DNA of 64,000 bases, taken from Meloidogyne chitwoodi. Its lineage: Eukaryota > Nematoda > Chromadorea > Rhabditida > Meloidogynidae. Positions 34,721 to 46,300 of the stretch are shown here, one piece after another. The first letter of the stretch is position 1; the number at the start of each line of letters is the position of its first letter. A program made the translations under genes and the position numbers. The notes under the pieces were generated by a model that had not been told where the DNA came from, made no database searches, and worked only from the letters and a program-made list of their open reading frames with translations. The stretch lies in assembly GCA_015183035.1 (NCBI GenBank), contig JACZZP010000007.1, forward strand, positions 2,108,001 through 2,172,000, in the 5' to 3' direction.

Positions 34721-34808
34721 AAACATCCCATTTATTCGCAAAAATATTTTTTACACCAAAATGGCTTGAAAATAAATTTATTTTTTTTGCGAATAAATGG
34801 GGTGTATA
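34721..34808. mobile_element. ~88 bp hairpin element (CCCCATTTATTCGC family, family B)
   Basis: ACATCCCATTTATTCGCAAA pairs with TTTGCGAATAAATGGGGTGT. The centre reads CCAAAATGGCTTGAAAATAA, as in the DDX10 intron copy. Confidence 0.7.
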
Positions 34809-35304
34809 AAAAAAAATAAAAAATTAAATATTTAAATTTATTTCTTCCTTTAAATATTTAATATATTTTTTACAATTTATTTATATAAAATTTAATTTTT
34901 GAACATTTAATATATTTTTAAATAATTATATATATTTATTTATTTATTATTATTATTGTTTGTCTTTTTATTTATTTATTTTTTATTTATTTTTTGTTGC
35001 AAAAATTAAAGAAAAAACGGAAACAAAAATTATTATTTTTTCAACGTAAAAATTGACATTTACCTATTTTATTTATTTTTTAAATTAAAAAACAACAAAA
35101 AATTTTTTTGTTGTTTTTTAAAAAATGTTTTCCCTTATTTTCCCAATATAACCAAACATAATATGAATAAAAGAGTTTCTATTTTTATAATTTTTCAAAA
35201 ATATATTTATTTATTTATTAAAAATTGCAAAAAACAATTTACTTCCTTATTTTTTAATTTTTTTCTCTTTGTTTTTATTTAGTTTTTTGGTAAAGGTCTT
35301 TAGA

Positions 35305-35645
35305 GTGCCGTTTGAGTGTCTCCTTTTTTTAACCATAACTTTTTTAGATTTTAATTAAATTAATTAATTCTTTTTTTATTTTAAAGCCCTGAATTTACTG
35401 ATTATTTTTAATAAAAGAATTTATTTTATCTGACCATTTTAAAAAAAGTTATAAGCAAATAAACAATGTTATTATCACAGTTACTTTAATTATTCTTTAA
35501 AATAGGGTTAACATTTTTTTCAAATTATGGAAAAAATTTATTTTTTCTTGTTTTTGTAAATCTGAATGATGAATTTAAAAAAATTGGCACTCAACTTTCA
35601 GCACCAAAACTGAGACACTTAAAGTTCGCACTCAAACGACCCACC
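35305..35645. mobile_element. ~340 bp foldback element
   Basis: GTGCCGTTTGAGTGTCTCC at the left is mirrored by TGAGACAC and GCACTCAAACGACCCACC at the right. The interior has paired GTTATAAG/TAACTTTTTT blocks. No coding content. Confidence 0.4.
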
Positions 35646-36044
35646 ATTTATTTTTAAAATTAAAAAAAAATAAAATTAGTTTTTGCAAAAATATTTTTTT
35701 GTTCATCATTAAATTAAATTATCATTTTTAGATTTTAGTTTACCTAACAATTAACATTAAACAATTAAATTTATTTTATGCTTGAAAATAATTTTTAATT
35801 TTATAAGCAAAAAAATAATTTTGGGGTATAAAAATAATATTTAAATTTTTCAAAAAAAATAATTTATTTTTAAAATTATTTAAATTAAAAAAAATATAAA
35901 AAAATTTTTTTAACTTAATTTTTGTAAAAAAAAGTACGTTTTGTCGCCAACTTTTGTTTTGCTTAGGACATAAAAAATTTTTTTTTGAAGAACAAATTTA
36001 CTGTAAAATTATATTTATAATTTATTTATTTACTATTTTTAATA

Positions 36045-36093
36045 AATATTTCAAAAGCAGTTAGTAGTGAATACTAACTACTTTTGAAATATT
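36045..36093. repeat. Near-perfect short hairpin
   Basis: TTTCAAAAGCAGTTAGTA and TACTAACTACTTTTGAAA form a stem of about 18 bp with a 4-5 base loop. Confidence 0.55.
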
Positions 36094-36255
36094 TAATAAA
36101 ATTACTTTATTTATTTTTTAAATTAATCCTTCAAATCTGTTATTTTTTATATTTTTTGTAAACATATTTTTATAAAGAAAATATTTTTTTATAATTAATA
36201 ATAATTACGTAAATGTTATTTTTGCAAAAATATTAAAAAAAGTTTTAATTATTTA

Positions 36256-36325
36256 ATAATCCAACTTGAAGCTTTTTCAAAACTATCAGTGACTTTTAAA
36301 CTTTTTAAAAGCTTCAAGTTGGATT
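36256..36325. repeat. Long-stem hairpin
   Basis: AATCCAACTTGAAGCTTTTT and AAAAAGCTTCAAGTTGGATT are almost exact complements separated by about 30 bases, giving a stem of more than 18 bp. Confidence 0.55.
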
Positions 36326-37825
36326 TTCTTTTTTTTTTAATTTTTTAATCCTTGCAAAATTTAATTTTAATAAAAAAATATTTTTAATTAAATTTTTTAA
36401 TTAAAAGATTAAATTTTTTATTTTTTTTTTATTTTTTCCTTCCAAAAAAATTAAAACAAAAAAGGCTTATAGTAAATCTATGGCTTTTACGCGCATAAAA
36501 TTTTATCAAAAAATAAGTCTATTTTAAATATCTCTTTTTTGACATGTGATAATATTTTTTAAATATTTTTCTTAAATCTTTCCTTTTAATTTTTTAATTT
36601 TTAATGACTTGGACGTTTTGTCGCAGAGTTATGAATTATTGGGCGCAGTTTTTTATAAAATTGATAAATGGACTATTAGAGTCTTAAAATTTTTTAAAAT
36701 TATTTAAAAATGTTTTTCTAGTCCTATAAAATATTAAAAAAATTTATAACTATGCGCATTAACCCCTGCGACGAACTGTCCATTTTTATCTTATTTTATA
36801 ATTTCTCCGTTTTTTTTAATTTTTTTAAATTAAATTTGCTTCAAATTCTCACTCTTAACTCTATTTTATCTTTTCTTTAATTTTAAATCCTATAATCATT
36901 TAAAAATTTATTAAATAATTTTTTCATTTTTTGACGCAAAGCTATGGATTCTCTTTAATTTTTTTTTATTTATTTAATCCTCTTTAAACAAATTAAATAT
37001 ATATCTAAATTTATATTTCCATTTATCTTTACGGATATTGTTAATTAATAAAAAAAATAATTTTTCTCTTTTAATTTTTTAAATCCGTAAAGAAAATTAA
37101 ATAAATGAAAAGAGGGGGGTATTATCGAATAGGCTAAAAAGCCTAAAGGATTGGGAATTCCCTCCTTTTTAATTTTTTTGGCACAAATGTTAGATCTAAA
37201 ATTATTATTTTTTTCTTAAAAACCTTCAATCTTTTTTCTTCATTTTATAAAAATTAAAAAAAAAATTTTAATTTTTTTTAAATTTAATTTATAAAAATAT
37301 TTTATTAATTTGTGTTAACTAAAAAATGGACATTTTTAACATTTAAAAAAATAATTTAAATCTTTTAATTGCTTTTTAATTAAATATCTTCATTTTGTAA
37401 TTAAATCTTTTATTTAATAATTTTAGTTTTCTTTAAAATCTTGAAAAAAGGAAAGAGAAGACATTTCGGTGCGAGTTGTTATATTTGGGTATTTTTAGGT
37501 GAATTGTCTATGATAAAATTTTTTTATTTTTATTTTTTCATCATTTAATAAATCTTCTACTAAATATATAAACTTATAATATTTTTGTTATATTTTTGCA
37601 ATTTTACTTTATTTTTAAAGTGGACAACACAGCTGTTTTTTTTTTTAATTTTTCTTTCAAAATGCTGTCAACATTTAAATACTTTATATATTTTTTCTTT
37701 TACTTTTTTACTCATTTTTATTCGTCAAACTCTTCTAATCATTAAAAATAATATTTTTTTATTTTTTTAATAATTTATTGACTTATTTTCTTGCAACTAA
37801 TAAATTTATTTTATTTTAATTTAAA

Positions 37826-38148
37826 GGGACGTTTCGGTACGAGATTATAAAATTGCCAATTTTACACCTAAGATTCTGAAATTTTGTTCAAAAATACTTT
37901 ATAGAGTTGTCCAGCTTATATAAAAATTTCAAAATTTTTGAAAAAGTATTTCAAAAGTTATGCTCAAAAATAATTTGGACATATAAAATTTACCCATTTT
38001 CACCTTTTTATTTATAACTTTTTTTTATCTAACATAAAAATTTAAAATTTTTAGAAAAATTAGTTAACTATATTTTGAATATCTTCACAAAATTTCATCT
38101 TTCTATCTTTTAAATTGACTTCTTTATAAGCTCACACCGAAACGTCCT
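37826..38148. mobile_element. ~320 bp foldback element, GACGTTTCGG family (family A)
   Basis: The left end GGACGTTTCGGTACGAGATT then ATAAAATTG is complemented by TATAAGCTCACACCGAAACG then TCC at the right end. This is the cleanest copy of the family in the window. Confidence 0.7.
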
Positions 38149-38568
38149 TTTCGATATAAATGTCTATAAAGACTTAAATTAAAATTTTTTTATAAAAGAT
38201 TTTTGTTTTATTTTATTAATATAATTACTGTAATCTAGTAAAAACAGCACTCACATTCTTATTTAATAATTAAAAAAAAAATTTTATTTTTTTAAATCTA
38301 AATATATAATATAATTGCCTTACATACTATTAATAGCACATCAAAAAATAAAAATTAAATATATAAAAGCTTTAAATAATCGTATATATCAAGCAAAAAT
38401 CAATCAAATTTATCTCTCGGCCACAAAATTCTAATTTTTAAATTAAATTAAAATTGAGACTCTAATGTCAAAATAAAAAGATTTTTAATTTTTAAGTCTC
38501 AGACTCAAAAGGTTGAGAATAAAATTGTCAAACTCTAAGGGTCTTTTATATTTTTAGAATTTGTCTGA

Positions 38569-38658
38569 CATACCCCATTTATTCGCAAGAAAATATTTAA
38601 ATATTTTTCAATGAATTTTTTGATTTTAAAATATTTTTTTGCGAATAAATGGGGTGTG
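38569..38658. mobile_element. ~88 bp hairpin element (CCCCATTTATTCGC family, family B)
   Basis: CATACCCCATTTATTCGCAA pairs with TTGCGAATAAATGGGGTGTG. The loop is A/T-rich. Confidence 0.7.
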
Positions 38659-39678
38659 TATTTAAACTAGAAAAGTTTCTTTATTTTTATATTCTGATTC
38701 AAAAGATCAATTTTTAAAGACTCTAAAAATAGTGCCAAAAAAAAGTTTAGAGAAGAAAAAAATTTAAGGGTCATTTAACTAATCAATTAATTAAATAATA
38801 ATTAAAAATATATTTTCAACGATAACCCCCAAATGAATAAAATCTTCTACTATTTTTTCTCTACTCTATTTATATTAAATAAATAAATTTCTCTGCAAAG
38901 AGAGAGAAATTTTTCTTTTCCCCAACAAGTGCAGAGATTATCGATTTAATAAAAGAGAAGAGGGTGGCAGAAGGAGGAGAAATTGTTATATATAAAAGTA
39001 CTTTTCTCTCTACACTAAAAACTAATTCACTATTTTATTATATTTTTATTCCAAAAAAAAAAGTTTGATCAAAATCTGCAAATTTATGGCTGAGACTCTA
39101 TTGACCCAATTAAACACTAAATGCGATTAGTTAAATTATTTTTTATTTTGATGATTTTCCGTTTTAATTCCGCATATTTTATCAAAACTCACTAAAAATT
39201 TCAAAAATTAGCCAAATTGTGATTTGCGGACAAAACTTGCGGACTTTCACTTTTATTGAATAAAATATAATTTTGTTGATCTATTGATCTTTCCTAAAAG
39301 ACATTTCGGCCATTTGATTCTAAAAAGACTCTTCTTTTTTGTTAATTTTACTCTAATGTCCATTTAACGAATTTTCTTTTTTTTTACATTTTCCAGCCTT
39401 TTTTCCTTTTAATTTTTTTTTGACAATTTTTACCCTTTTTTATTAACTAGATCACCAACAAAAAGGTGAGACTCTAGTGACTACTCTACAAATTTTTTGA
39501 CATTATAAGAAAATTAAAGATTCCATGAAAAAGAAAAAGAGACATTTTTAGATATTAATAATTATTTAAAGAAATGTGCTCTGTCTGTCTGCTATTTGCA
39601 GGATACAGTAGAGAATATTTAGTAGTCTCTAACAGAAAGCTTTTTTGTACGCTATTTTTGATAAAATGGTAAAACGGG

Positions 39679-39812
39679 AAATTTTGGACAAAATGTCAGG
39701 TAGTGAAATTTTGGACAAAATGTCAGGAAGTGAAATTTTGGACAAAGTGTCAGTTATAAACTGAATTTTGTCCAATTTACTCTTGTTGGCATTTTGTCCA
39801 CTGACCATTTTT
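39679..39812. repeat. Three tandem ~30 bp repeats plus inverted copies
   Basis: Units of AAATTTTGGACAAAATGTCA with an AGGAAGTG-type linker occur three times at 39679-39752. Complementary pieces (GAATTTTGTCCAATTTAC and GGCATTTTGTCCACTGACC) follow. Confidence 0.55.
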
Positions 39813-40293
39813 ACATAATTTATTTTAGAATCTCTTCTAAATATTTTTTGTTTGTCGTCATCATCATTTCTTGCTATAATATATATTTCAATATAATATA
39901 CCACCACTCGCCTAATGCTGTCTTTTCTTTGCTCTTTGTGCTCTTTCAGTTTTCTTCTCATGAGCATTTTTGCTTCTTTTTTTTTAATATTTTATACTAC
40001 TTTAAAAATTTTTTTTTTTAATTTTAATATTTTTTTCTTAATTGCTTTTTACAAAAAATTTAAATAAATCCGGCTAGACGTGAAAGGATATATTTTTGTA
40101 AAAATATTCTGCTTTTTCCTTCCCTTTTTTGCTTATTAAATGTTAGCACCGCCCCTTTTTTAACTTGCATTTAATTAGAGCAAAAAAGAAGAAATTGAGA
40201 CCATATCTTATTTTTACTCCCTCGCGCAACCGGACATTGAATGTTGGTCTATGAATAATGCCTTTTTATATTTTTTTACTTTCAATAAAACTT

Positions 40294-40655
40294 GATGGGA
40301 CGTTTAGACGCAAAAATGTGATTGAGGTAATTTTGATCATTTTTTGTTTTATTTTACGAATGAATCCTAACAATTCTTATATCATTCGAAAGCCCTTTTT
40401 GTGGACATTCTTTTTTATGTTCAGGTCAATTTGATCAAAAATTTTTACAAAATGTTATAATCAAATATTTAAACTTAGCGCTCATCTTCTTTATCAGCCC
40501 ATAACTTTTTATTGAACAATCGTTTTAGAATGATCCTTTTAAGAAAAATAATCCTCACAATTAGATCTTTCGATTGATATATATTTTGTTTAAAAATATT
40601 CTAAAGTTATGGTGAAAAAAGACTGACACTGGCACGCGTCGAAACGTCTCTTCCA
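40294..40655. mobile_element. ~360 bp foldback element, diverged GACGTTTCGG family (family A)
   Basis: GATGGGACGTTTAGACGCAA at the left and GGCACGCGTCGAAACGTCTC at the right are inverted. The interior is more diverged than in other copies. Confidence 0.45.
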
Positions 40656-41487
40656 TAATGGATTTTCTAGTTTTGTTTTTAAATATTCCTCTTGCACTAT
40701 TTTATTTAGTCAATATTATATTCTCTTGTTTTTTTCCGTTTGCATTAAAAAAATTGCCAAAGCTCAATTTTTTTACTAAAAAAAGAAAAGTCTAAAGGCT
40801 AAAAAATAAATAAATACACATACTACATTTTTTATTTGGTAATTTTAATAAAATAAAAATAATTGAAAAAAATTATTTAAAATTATTATTTCACTCCAAA
40901 AAAGCTCTCAAAATGTTAAATTAAATTAAAAAAATTTTATTTAATTTTTTAAGACTTTTCCTTATTTAAAAAGGATTATTTTTGTTTTGATAGCCCAATT
41001 AGTCGCAGACTTAAATTTCTTTTATCTGTTAATTATTTTTTTATAATTTTATTCAGAGTTGAATTTTCTGCAAATTTTTTAAATATTTATCCTATCAAAC
41101 AAAAAAAAATTTTTTTTAACCCAAAAAATTGTATAGACAGCCGTTTCATCGCGGGACTTTTTAAAAATAATTTTTCTAATTATTTGTATTAAAAAAAGGA
41201 AGTATTTAACTATTTGACTATTTTAAGTAATTTTACCTTTTATGAGTATTTATTTAAATGACAGCTGAGTATACCTATATTTATTTAAAATTAAATATAA
41301 ATTTAATTTTTGTTCTTGCAAAAATTTTTTTTGTTGCTATGCATTTTTGGACATGTCTGGGAGTTTGCGTCATATTTTATTCATTTATCTTTTTTTTAAT
41401 AAATTTTATTTAAAAAAAGGATTAAAAAAGGATTTTTCTGCAAAAAATTTTTTTAACATTTAGTGACAGACAAAAACATGCCATTTG

Positions 41488-41815
41488 AGTCTTGACTCAT
41501 AACTCAACAACGGGTGGACTGTTTTTGATGTTTTTTATATGGTTGGATAGAGGATTAAATGTTTTATAAAATTTCAGAAAATCAGAATTTTTGAGAAATT
41601 TGAACAAAAGTTCTGGTCGAAAAACTGTCAAAAATAATGGTTTTTGACAGTTTTTCGTCCACTACTTTTTAAATTATTTTTCTAAAATTTTGATTTTTTG
41701 TAATTTTGTAGAAAATTAAATTCTTTATCGAATAACAACAAAAATATCAAAATTGGTTAATTCTTTGATGAGTTATAAAATAAAGACTCAACTATTGTCT
41801 TGTCTGACAAACAAC
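41488..41815. mobile_element. ~330 bp foldback element, TATCGAATG family (family C)
   Basis: The centre at about 41635 is a clear hairpin: GAAAAACTGTCAAAAATAAT faces GGTTTTTGACAGTTTTTCG. Outer parts mirror as GAGTCTTGACTCATAACTCA near the left and GATGAGTTATAAAATAAAGA with CTCAA near the right. Confidence 0.55.
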
Positions 41816-43355
41816 TTTGTTTTTAACTTTTAAAATTTATGACTAATTCTTGGATTAAATTTTTGAGGCATTTTTTATGTTATTAGATAGAGCAAAGAAT
41901 TTGCTTTAAAATAAAATTTATTAAAATTTTATATTTAATTTTTAAACATTTTTAATAAGCAAAAATAGTAAACAACTTTAACTGAATAGACAAGGATTAA
42001 ATAAAACTTTTTTTTTTTAATTTACAATTAAACAGTAAAAATAATTTTTACTAATAAAATATAAAAATTTTTGAATTAATAAAGCGCGATATTTAATTTT
42101 TTTTCTATATAAAAAATTAATTTAATTTTTTTTAAATTTCCAATTTTTCTACCTTCCTCTCTTAAAAATTGTTTGATATTTAAACTTTTTTTTAATTTTA
42201 TTTTTTTGTATTTTTGTGTGTGACAAAATGTCTGAAATTAGCTAATAATTTTTATTATTAGACATAATTGTTCTAAAATTTTTTTTAAAGTTATTTTTAC
42301 GTTTTTCTTTTTTAAAAAAATTACTATTTTTAGAATTTTTAATTTTTTCCCATTTTATATACAAATTTTAAACGAAATGCCATAATATAATTAATATAGG
42401 TATTTAATTAAAAAATAGGTAATTTTTATGTGTTCTTTTTCTCTTTTTTTTTAAAAATGAAATTAGAAAAAATAAAGAAAAATAATTTTTAAATAATTAA
42501 AATAAAATAATGGCACTGAACCGACCACTTGGGTGAAAACTATTTTACTAATTTAAAATTCCTTTATTTTTTCAAAAATATTTTTTTTTAATTTTATAAA
42601 ACTTTTTATGATTTTTAATCTCTTTTTTAATTAAAATTATTTTAAAACAATACAACTTTTTTTTAACAATTTAAAATGTTTAGTTTAAATGTCAAGGCGT
42701 GGATTTATTCAAAACGCACATGCTTATTATAAAATTATCTTTTGTTTTAACCTCTAAATTCATTAAATTTTATTTCTTATATTTTTTTCTAAAATTTTTA
42801 AGAATTTTTGGTTAATTTTATTTTTTATTGATAAAAATATTGGAGCGTCAAAGTCAGTTCATTTATTTTTTCACAACTTTTTTTAACAAAGACCTAGAGC
42901 TATGAAATTTTGCATTTATATTCTTAATAGTGTTAGCTATTTTTTCTAAAAATTTTAGAATTTTTGATTTAGTATAAGAGAAATTATTGTGAAAAATATA
43001 TGACCAATCTTTTTTAAAAATTCAAATAAATTGCTTTTTCGCCCATAACTTTTGTTATACTAAATCAAAAATTTTGAAATTTTTAGAGAATCTAGATAAC
43101 ACTATTAAACATATTTGTGCAAAATTTCAAGTCTCTATGTTTTCATTTGACTTTATTATAAGCTCCCGTCTAAACATAGATCAACCAATTTTTTGCTACT
43201 TTTAATTTAATTTTTTTTCTTTTTTAAGATTTTGATTTTTAAAAATCTTCAAATAAATTAATACGAGTAATTCAAAATTGCTCCAAAATTTATTAAAAAA
43301 TTTAAAAATATATTTTTCTTCTAAAACAAAAAAATAAATTTAAATTTTCTGGCAA

Positions 43356-46300
43356 ATGATGGCCTTGCAGCAACATCATCATCATTCCTCTTCTACAAAT
43401 TCACATTCTCAACAACAACAATCTCGTATTCTTCATTCTACAGGCTCAGCACAATCTATAAGTAGTAATGGAAGTGAACAACAAAATCAATTAGAAATGG
43501 GAGAAGAAAATAGAGCAAATGGAAGACAGGGTGTTGGAGGTTCAAATCAAGGTTCTACTTGTCAATCTCCTACAACATTGGTAATTTATATTTAAAAATA
43601 TAAATTAAGTTTTACAGAAATATATTCAACTTTCCGGAAATTAAAATATTTTACGGAAGTTTATATTCCTAAAATATTTAAATTTACGGAATATAATAAA
43701 CTTTCCGGAATATTATCTATTTTATAGAAAAAATGAACTTTCCGGATTATTTATTTTTAGAGAAAATAAACTTTCCGGAATATTATCTATTTTTAAGCTT
43801 TATGCAAAAAATTTCTAAGGCATACATATTATTTTTAATATTTTTTACCTTACCGAAATTCTTTTTTTAATAACTCTCATTAAAATTCAATCGTTTTTTT
43901 AATTCAATTCAAATATTACTCAAATATTTTAATATATTTTCTATAAATAAAAAAAAGTTTATTTAGCTTTTTTTTTAATTTTTTAAATCTTTGGATGCAA
44001 CGTGATGAGTGAAAATTATTCTTTTGTTATATTAACTGAAAAATTGAAATTTTTTATAAAATTTTTTTCAAATATTTTTAATTTTAAATGCTCATAAATA
44101 AATCCTTTTCATTAAAAAAAATTTTTTTCTATTTTTTCTTTAAAAGTTTTACCATTTAGATCGACCCCCACCCTTAAATATAAACATAATGTTGAATTTA
44201 TTTCCGGAAGCTTGAATTTTTCAAAGTATTTATATAAATTTCTGTAAATTTTTATATATTTCTGTAACTATAAATATACAATAAATTTTAAATTAAATAT
44301 TTTAATTTATTAGTATAATAATTTTATTTTTATAGCTCAATAATCTATTAGGAAGTAGGTCAATTCATCACCAACATCATCATCATAATAATACACATCA
44401 ACAGCACCAACAACAATTACAACAACAACAAATGCTTCTTCCTCCCCAACAACAATTATTGGATTTTGCTAATATGCAATCATTGGCTGCTAGTTATGCT
44501 GGAGGTAAATTAATTAATTTAAATTAATTAAAATATTTTTAAATATTTTATTTTTATAAAATTTTTTTTGTTTTTCTTTATTGGTTTTGAATCTTTCTTC
44601 TATTCTTGGTGTTTTCTTATAGGTTTTTATAAACTTTGCGTGACTATTAAACTTTTAAATTATTCTAAAAACATGTTAATAAATAAGCTGTTTTTATTTA
44701 CTTTTATTTAAATAAATTTATTTACTGTTTATAATTATTAAGTACAAGCTCTACTGTTTTCGTACTATAATATATGTGTATTTATTTTTAATATTTATTC
44801 TCCGGGAAGTTTTATATTTTCTGTAAAGTTTTCTATTTTCCGTAAAGTTTTATATTTTTCCGGAAAGTTTTATCTAGTTCCGAAAAGTTTTATATATTTC
44901 CGTAAAGTTTTATATTTTTCCGGAAAGTTTTATACATTTCTGTAATGTTTTATATATTCTGTAAGTTTTATATATTTCTGTAAAGTTTTATATATTTCCG
45001 TTAAGTTTTATATATTTCCGGAAAATTTTATACATTTCTGTAAAGTTTTATATTTCCGGAAGTTTTATATATTTCTGTAAAGTTTATTTATTTATAAAAC
45101 CTTATACATATTATTCCCTGTATTTTTAATTCCGGAAAGTCTATTTTTTATATTTACCGTATTTTGTGTTGTCAATTTATTTTGTCTATTTTCTTTGCTA
45201 GGTATTTTAAATAATTATTTAAGTGCTTTTACATAATACTGTGTTTAAATACTACCTAGGATTATTTTTTAGTCTGATATTTAATTAATGTTTTGGTACT
45301 ATTTATTTATAGTTTTTTTAATATTTTTTATTTAACTGACCGGAACGTATAAGGTTTTTCTAAAGCAGTAAACTTATTTTTAAATTAAAAAAATGATTCA
45401 CAAAAAAAAATTATTTTTTTACAATTTATTTATTTATTTTGAATTAATTTAATTTAATAAAAAATATTTTAAATTACTGCAACAATTTTTTTAATTTGAT
45501 TAACATTGTAAAAAAGAAAAAATAAATATTTTCAATTTTTTTGGTAAATAAATAAATAATTATAATGTTATTTAATTTCGTCTAATTTTTCAATCACTTT
45601 ACTAATATTTTTGGCCTCCATTATAATTTTTGGTCTTGTAACAAACATACAAAAATATTTCAAAATTAATTAATTAATGTTGCATTAGTTTGTGTTTTAA
45701 TTAATTATTTGATAGAAATGTCTAGCGCGTGTTTTAATTTTTTATTTAATTTTTAAACTTTAAATTAATTTTCTAGCTTTTTTTATTTAATTTTTAAACA
45801 AAAATAATCGTTGAATGCCTGACAGTTGAGTGCCACCTCTCCTAACTTTTTAATGGTTTATCATTTTTTAGTATTTTTGGTATCATTTGATAAAGAATTA
45901 AATTTGCTACAATTTGGCTGAAACAAAATTTTTGAAAAATTAAAAAATTGTGCCAAAAATCAACATTTTTGTGTATTGTTTTTAAGGTTTTTTGATTACA
46001 ACTTTTTTTATGTCTTTTCCAAATTTTTTATTTTTGGCCATTTGGTATCTAATATAATTCTTTATCGAATGGCACCAAGAATATCGGAAAAGGATCTCAT
46101 AAAAAAGTTATGAGAGATGGCGCTAAACTTGTTTGTCGATCTACACAAATTAAATTGAAATTATCTTTTTTATTGAAAAAAATTTATTTTTTAGCCCACT
46201 TCCCAGACGAAATGAATAATTTATTTGGTTGTTCTAGTGCAGCAGCAGCTGCTTCATTTGCCTTTCCATCAAATACTCGTTCCCAAACACATCTACAACA

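Larger units (their letters stand above)
32830..43355. other. ~10.5 kb gene-poor region rich in foldback elements
   Basis: No coding gene is supportable. Frames near 33073, 37585, 39629 and 39794 lack family or exon context. It holds several inverted-repeat elements listed separately. There are also partial family A copies at about 33636-33800, 36610-36785, 37465 and 41135, plus a diverged pair at 42693 and 43165. A weak unit at about 33070-33300 has internal repeats of the type AATTTGCCAATTTGTCAAAT and GATTTGACCGAATTGGCGAT. The region lies upstream of the zinc-finger gene and could hold distant regulatory DNA. Confidence 0.5.

Noticed and set aside
39629..39967. 112-codon minus-strand frame with repeated KISLPDILS
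   Set aside because: The repeat in the protein is just the tandem ~30 bp DNA repeat; no domain or exon context.
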